Assembly: GCA_028622995.1 (NCBI GenBank) | Contig: JAJQJQ010000050.1 | Coordinates: 1,054,001 to 1,118,000, forward strand | DNA: 64,000 nucleotides | Source of the DNA: Panagrolaimus kolymaensis | Lineage: Eukaryota; Nematoda; Chromadorea; Rhabditida; Panagrolaimidae | Reading direction: 5' to 3' | Part shown: positions 59,035-64,000 of the stretch, piece by piece | Layout: every line of letters starts with the position of its first letter | Numbering within the stretch: the first letter of the stretch is position 1 | Notes under the pieces: generated by a model | The model's input: only the letters and a program-made list of their open reading frames with translations | Database searches by the model: none | What the model was told of the DNA's origin: nothing | Program-made: the position numbers and the translations under genes

Positions 59035-60226
59035 TTATCGAGGTTCACCAGTCGTTTCGCATATCTCTTTTATACCAGATCTAGTTGGAGTAAATGATAA
59101 TTTTTTGCGAAGATCATTCACGAGAATTTCTTCTTCAAAGCAATATACGCCTCCAGCACGATAAGGACGCTCTCCTGTTCGTTCATTCATTTTTGCTGAC
59201 TAAAATTTTGTTTAGAGCTTGTATTCTTCTAACTATTGTTACAAATAAATTTACCTCATAATTAACATCACCAAAGCAGACGCGGTCACCAGTTTTGGAG
59301 AGAGCATATTTTGAATGTTCCTTTCGAATGCTCCAGCAATCCAATTTTTCCTTATTAACGTCCATAAATATTTCTTTAACGTTTTGTAATAATTTTTCAC
59401 CCGTTAATAATGGGGCTCTCCGCCAAGTTACCATGTTGAATTCTTGCTCATATCTTGTAATACTATACCATAATTGTTGTTTCTTTTTTTTACTTACAGA
59501 AAAAAGATCAACTTGTTTTCCACCAACAGTAAAAAATTCCAAATCTTCGAATAAAACTGCATTTTCTTCAAATTCATCCTTTGCGATATGTTTTAAATAT
59601 TCATTACTATTTTCATTTAAGAAATAATCAGAAACTTCAATTTTCTCAATTTGAGGATGAGTATTATATAAATGGTGAGCCAGAATATACAAATTTTCTT
59701 CGTTAATGGTCCAACATACCATATGTTGGCCATAAAAAAATCCGCTAGAAGGATAATTTTCATCAATAAGATCTGGTACTGAGTGTTGAACATAAACACC
59801 TTGGCCATCACGGAAAAGTATAAAACCCTTCATATGGGCGCGATTACTTTTTCATTTTCCACCTTTTTGATCATTAAATATAATAATAACAACTTTCTCA
59901 TAGTCTTTTGCGGTAACAGATTTAGCTTGAAATATGGTGTTATAAAATGGGTTCTATAAAAAAATGTTTTATTTAAATTAATTTTCTATTAATTAAGTCT
60001 CTTACATTATTCTTTGATTCAAATGTCCTCGAATAATTTCATTGCAAGTATTTTGTTTGCGATCTGTTGACTATCCAAATAATAAAATTCATTAGGAGAA
60101 AATTTTAAAGGAGGCTTGTAAATAGTCCATCGATCCACGCATTCACCTTTATCATTTTTGCAACAAAAATTGGCTTTGATGCAAATAAAAAGCAAAAAAA
60201 AAAATGAAAGCCTTGATGACAATCAT
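59035..60226 (-). pseudogene. DNase II-like gene with several lesions
   Basis: Segments: about 60226..60006, 59953..59255, 59199..59035. The conserved DNase II parts are clear: NDKGECVDRWTIYKPPLKF near the N-terminus, QHSVPDLI (first catalytic His), YGQHMVCWTI, and EHSKYALSKT (HxK catalytic motif), followed by RVCFGDVN and a final AGGVYCFEEE. Lesions: the signal peptide frame from the ATG at 60226 is off by one at an 11-nt T run (60194-60204); the frame shifts again near 60025-60040 before FESKNN; and a TGA at 59852-59854 interrupts exon 2 in frame. Known role: acid endonuclease of lysosomes clearing DNA of dying or ingested cells (nuc-1 relatives). Either a young pseudogene or an assembly with indel errors; the TGA argues for real decay. 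Confidence 0.8.
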
Positions 60227-61245
60227 TTATTTAAAAATTTGAAATGATGGAACTTTCTCTAAAATTATAATTGTAAAACATAGCACCAACTCAATATTCG
60301 CGAGGCTCCTGAGCGCAACAAAAGTGAAAAAAAAAATCTTCTTTTTTGCATCGAATAATTTGGTGAAGCTTCTAATTATTGGCAAAAATTATAAAAATAA
60401 TATTAAAAATCAAATAAAAGGCACCTTTTATAAATAAAGCAAAACATGTTGATAAAAGTCAAAAAGTCTATCATTTTCTCCGTGGAGGTAAAAGTTTAAA
60501 AAAAAGCAAAAAAGGAAAAACATAAGTTTTAAAAAGTTTTAATTAAAATTAAAAAAACAATGAAGAAAAAAGAATTAAATAATTTGAAAATTAAACGATT
60601 TTAGCAACAAAAAAGAGTTAAAAAGATTAGTCAGGCGTTTTTTTTTCTTCGCAACAGAAAAAGCAACAAAGGACAAACACGTAAACTTTTCTTCACGGAC
60701 AAGAACAGCTGGAAGCAAAAATGTCAAAGGACATGCATACATACATAAAGCAACAAAAAAATGTCTATCAATGTTTCTTTTTTTATTATTATTATCTTTT
60801 TTTGTGACAAATTCTTTACTTTGTGTTTTGAGTTTTTATCATTTTTTGTTCTAAGTTGTCGGTAAAATGTTTGCTTTAAGTGCTTTTAAATATTATTTTT
60901 GTAACAAAAATTTTAGTTTCATAAATGTTTTGAAAAATAAATATATATAAAAATGCTCCAAATAAAGGGAAAATTGTCTTGGAAAAAAACAATAGCTCGA
61001 ATTTTATTTGTGGCTTGTTTTTTTTTTTTGATTATTTCACAGTAGTAAAAAGTTATTATTTCTGCACTGGCTTTGTTTTTAATGTTTTTTTTATTATTAT
61101 GAATATAGTTTGATGAAGGAAAATGCAAAGGGTGAGTCTTAAAAAATAATTTATCGCAAAAAAAAAAGAAAAAAAAATAACTTGAACTGAAAGTTGGAAA
61201 TAAAAAATAAATTACAAAGAGGCATAGAAAAAAATGAATGATTAG
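60227..61245. other. Intergenic, no gene seen
   Basis: A+T-rich spacer; no exon, RNA gene or repeat recognised. Confidence 0.4.
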
Positions 61246-61553
61246 TTATTTATTTTTGTTTTGTAAATAATCTTTAATTTCTGTTACAGGGTAAAGATGT
61301 TTGCGAAGTTGCCGGTTATCTGTATTTTGAATATTAAATACTTTTTTACTGCATTTAATGAAGCCATCATCAGCCATGTAATTCTGTAAAATAAAATTTA
61401 GTTTGTGAAACAAAGATTAATCTTTATTTTTCGACTTACCAAAATAAAATCTTCAAATTTTGAAATAAAAGTTCCTTCGAAACTAAATTTATCAATTTTG
61501 TGGAATTTATTTTCATTTGTAATTGCGGCTCGGCCGTTGAAAAAATTCAACAT
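61246..61553 (-). pseudogene. Detached copy of the SKP1/F-box fusion gene's C-terminal exons
   Basis: Two exons, 61553..61440 and 61383..61246, with normal splice sites. They encode LNFFNGRAAITNENKFHKID...FEDFIL and NYMADDGFIKCSKKVFNIQN...TEIKDYLQNKNK, closely matching the last two exons of the gene at 56.5-58.9 kb (NYMADDGVIKSCKKIF..., SEIKNYLQNKEK), including the intron position. No SKP1-like or F-box-like exons lie upstream. It starts at an ATG, so a short product of about 83 aa is conceivable, but it is best read as a partial inverted duplicate. Confidence 0.75.
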
Positions 61554-62220
61554 ATTTTGTTTATAAAAATTTTTTGCATATATAAAATTTGTGAATATCT
61601 TTTGTTTGTGTAATTATTACTCCTTTATTTCATTCTTTTTTCATCAATTATTTATTTATTTAAATAACAATGAATTGGTGTAAATAAAATTTTTTGAAAA
61701 CAAATACGTAACAATTTTTATTACAACACTTTTTTTAGAAATTAAGATATTTTTTTAATAAAGTTTTTTTATTTTTTTTACTCCTTTTTCACAATCAACA
61801 CGTCTGCATCAAGCAATAGAAAATACTGCTTTGCCTTTTTTTTCATTCGTTGTCTCGCTGAAAAGAGTTTCTTTTGTTTTTTTGAAACGCGCAGCAAAAA
61901 AGCATGGTTTTTCATTTTGAAAAAATCTCAAATTTTGTATTAAAAAAAATTTACAACTATGTATCTCGACGACATGCAGTCGGTATTTTTTTCTGATCTT
62001 ACTAATTCTTAATATTCAGATCTTAATGAATATATTCGTGAAGACAGAATAAAAAAAATGAATCTTAGAAGCTCAAGCTAACAGTTTAAAAATCTGTAGA
62101 GATTTACGCTAAAAAAGTTAAAAGTCTGGCAAACCAGACAACGAAAGAAAAAAAAGGCAAAGCAGTAACGGCGCTGACGTGTCAAAGTTCTTGGAATCAT
62201 TAAACATTTGAGAAATTGAT
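61554..62220. other. Intergenic, no gene seen
   Basis: Region 3' of the last gene (minus strand) and upstream of the detached tail copy; A+T-rich, no feature recognised. Confidence 0.4.
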
Positions 62221-64000
62221 TTATGGAAGAATTTGTGAAAGATATCGTTCCCATTCTTCTAAAAATGATTGATTCATACTTTTTAAAAAGCAATTCACAA
62301 TTTTTACGAAGAAAAAAAAGTATACTTACCTTTATTGCCTTTCGTTATAAGCGTATCAATAAAAGCATTGTATCTAAGTGGCGCCCAAATCTCAATATTA
62401 ATGTTCTAAAATAAAAGTTTTGTTTTTTGGTTTATTTTCCACTTGAGACACTAATATTAAAAAAAAACAGATTAAAGACTTACATTCCAATAAAAAGCCG
62501 TATATTGCAAAATACTTATTCCAGGTGGAATTATATTGGCGAATGTCCTTGGCCCAATAAAGTTTGGACGAGTTTCATCAAGCAAGAATGCTTGAAGTGG
62601 AAATAGTTTGGCGGCTTTAGCATTGTAATCAATTCCAAGGTTTTCTTTTAAAATATTAAATACATTATTTTGAAACTCGCGATTATAAGCTACGTTAAAC
62701 ATAAGATTATTTGGATGTAAATTTTGAGGTGCAGAATTAGTTCCACGATTTACTCCACTTAAGTTAGCTTCCAAATCAATATTTTCTCCAACTGCATATT
62801 TTGCTTCAGGATTGTTATCATTTTTTTGAGAAACTTGGTTTTCTTCTAAAACAAAGATTTTAATCAATAATTCTGTTTAGTTAAAATAAAAAAGAAAACA
62901 AAATTTTCGGATTGAAAAAAAACTCAAAATTTTCTATTTTTAGCGAAATACTTTTTTTTGCTGATTTTTCTTCCAAAGAAAAACACCAAAAATTATGAAT
63001 TTCAAGTTTTAAGCTTTCACAAACCTTCAAAAATATCGGCTGAAGTAATGTTATTGCAAACCAAATCCAAGAAATCATAAATCTTTTGTTGATTGGCTTC
63101 TGTCAAAAGAGGATCAGCTTTGGCGAGAGGCAACGAAAGCCAATTATTTGAATCATTATTTGGTAAATTTATTGTTGCAATTTGTGGTGTAATTTCTTGA
63201 CAAAGCATCGCGACTCCGCGACGGAAAATATCCTATAAAAAAATAAATGGAAATTAAAAAATTTTATTATAAGAAAATGTTAGATTTTTACTTGGTCTGC
63301 TTGAGCAATTCCTAATCGATCCAAATGAACCATATTTTTGAACCAATTACGGAATAAGGCCATATACTTTTGGCGTGGAATTTCTTGATTGGAGAGCCGA
63401 GTTTGATAAACTTCCAACAAAACGTTTTTTACTGATTCCCATCGACGAAGTCCAGTTGCTCGATGATTCATGTATTCAGCGGTCCATTTGGCTTTGAAGT
63501 ATTTTTGCACTTCAAGTGGAATGGTAGTTTTTAGGAGTGATTGGTGATAATTCCATTCATTAACTTCATACTTCAAATGCCAAATATTGAATTTTGGTTC
63601 ATTAGTGGGGCCATCTCTTTCAATATGCTGATCAAATTCTATAGGCCAATGAACTGGTGGGCCTTGATTATTTTTAGCCTTAAAAAAATGTATGGAAATA
63701 GAAAGATTAGCAACAACAAATAATATTCTTTCTTTGCATTATTTATTTTTTAATAAGAAAAAGAAGAAATTTTGAAAGATCGAAAATGGAAAGTTAAAAT
63801 TTTTGTTGCGTTTAAATTATTCTAGAAAGAATGCTTTAAAAAAATGAATTTCATAAATAACAAAAACAACAAATATCGAAAAAAAAAGTTTTTCTAATTT
63901 TTGTAAATGTCGGAAAAAGTTTTTGGAAAAAAATATACTTCAAACCAACCCTTTCTTCCATTATATCCTTGTACCATTCGGGCTTAGCAATTCTTAAAAT
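62221..64000 (-). CDS. Unrecognised protein, 3' part (5' end beyond the window)
   Basis: Exons: 64000..63950 (partial), 63678..63292, 63232..63025, 62845..62484, 62405..62330, 62258..62221; all joins keep phase to the stop after SQILP. At least 373 aa lie in the window. The sequence is polar and Trp/Tyr-rich: PPVHWPIEFDQHIERDGPT, WNYHQSLLKTTIPLEVQKYF, RWESVKNVLLEVYQTRL, DIFRRGVAMLCQEITPQIAT, YDFLDLVCNNITSADIFE, RTFANIIPPGISILQYTAFY. It appears globular and mostly helical, with no TM segment in this part. No domain recognised; the missing N-terminus may hold the diagnostic region. Confidence 0.75.

Noticed and set aside
1..64000. Bacterial-type features (operons, Shine-Dalgarno sites, CRISPR arrays)
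   Set aside because: All recognised genes are spliced eukaryotic genes; no regularly spaced repeats were seen.

Overview
The window looks like nuclear DNA from a nematode. It is very A+T-rich, introns are short (mostly about 45-100 nt) with GT...TTTTAG or TTTCAG borders, and several genes have clear nematode or metazoan orthologues. The F-box-like families and the TTTTAG acceptors suggest a clade IV worm (Panagrolaimus/Strongyloides-like), but that placement is inference. Exon coordinates were read by hand from splice signals and frame and may be off by one or two bases. No rRNA, CRISPR array, operon or convincing tRNA was seen.

Layout. 0-2.6 kb: complete minus-strand ETS transcription factor with PNT and ETS domains (SPDEF/ets-4 type), followed by about 8.5 kb without recognisable genes. 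11-13.1 kb: secreted Cys-rich protein with a Pro/Thr-rich tail. 13.9-15.4 kb: decayed BTB-type gene, an orphan exon and a local direct duplication. 16.5-18.6 kb: young Ty3-like LTR element carrying only gag and protease, with identical LTRs and a perfect 5-bp target duplication. 21-23.5 kb: candidate neuropeptide precursor, small membrane protein, and a 5'-truncated copy of a local gene family. 23.8-25.8 kb: cytochrome P450. 26.5-28 kb: mitochondrial fission regulator (MTFR) homologue. 28.2-29.4 kb: secreted orphan. 30.2-32.1 kb: two F-box-like units spliced into one gene, with one in-frame stop. 32.3-35.4 kb: atlastin.

38-47.4 kb is an accessory cluster: three tandem copies of an unrecognised roughly 500-aa family (possibly a diverged Hsp70/actin-like ATPase fold, inference only), a secreted LRR protein, duplicated gene debris and a GC-rich foldback element. 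48.4-48.9 kb: secreted Gly/Tyr-rich gene with an in-frame stop. 50.3-55.9 kb: P-glycoprotein (ABCB) with two alternative first exons.

56.4-58.9 kb holds the most unusual locus: one gene encoding an SKP1-like adaptor joined to an F-box-like region and an orphan C-terminal domain, interrupted in its second exon by a 996-bp hAT-type element with an 8-bp target duplication. The frame is exact across the empty site, and splice-like signals at the element edges could also remove it in frame. A second copy of the same C-terminal tail lies inverted at 61.2-61.6 kb. Between them is a DNase II gene with several lesions. The window ends inside an unrecognised minus-strand gene (62.2-64 kb).
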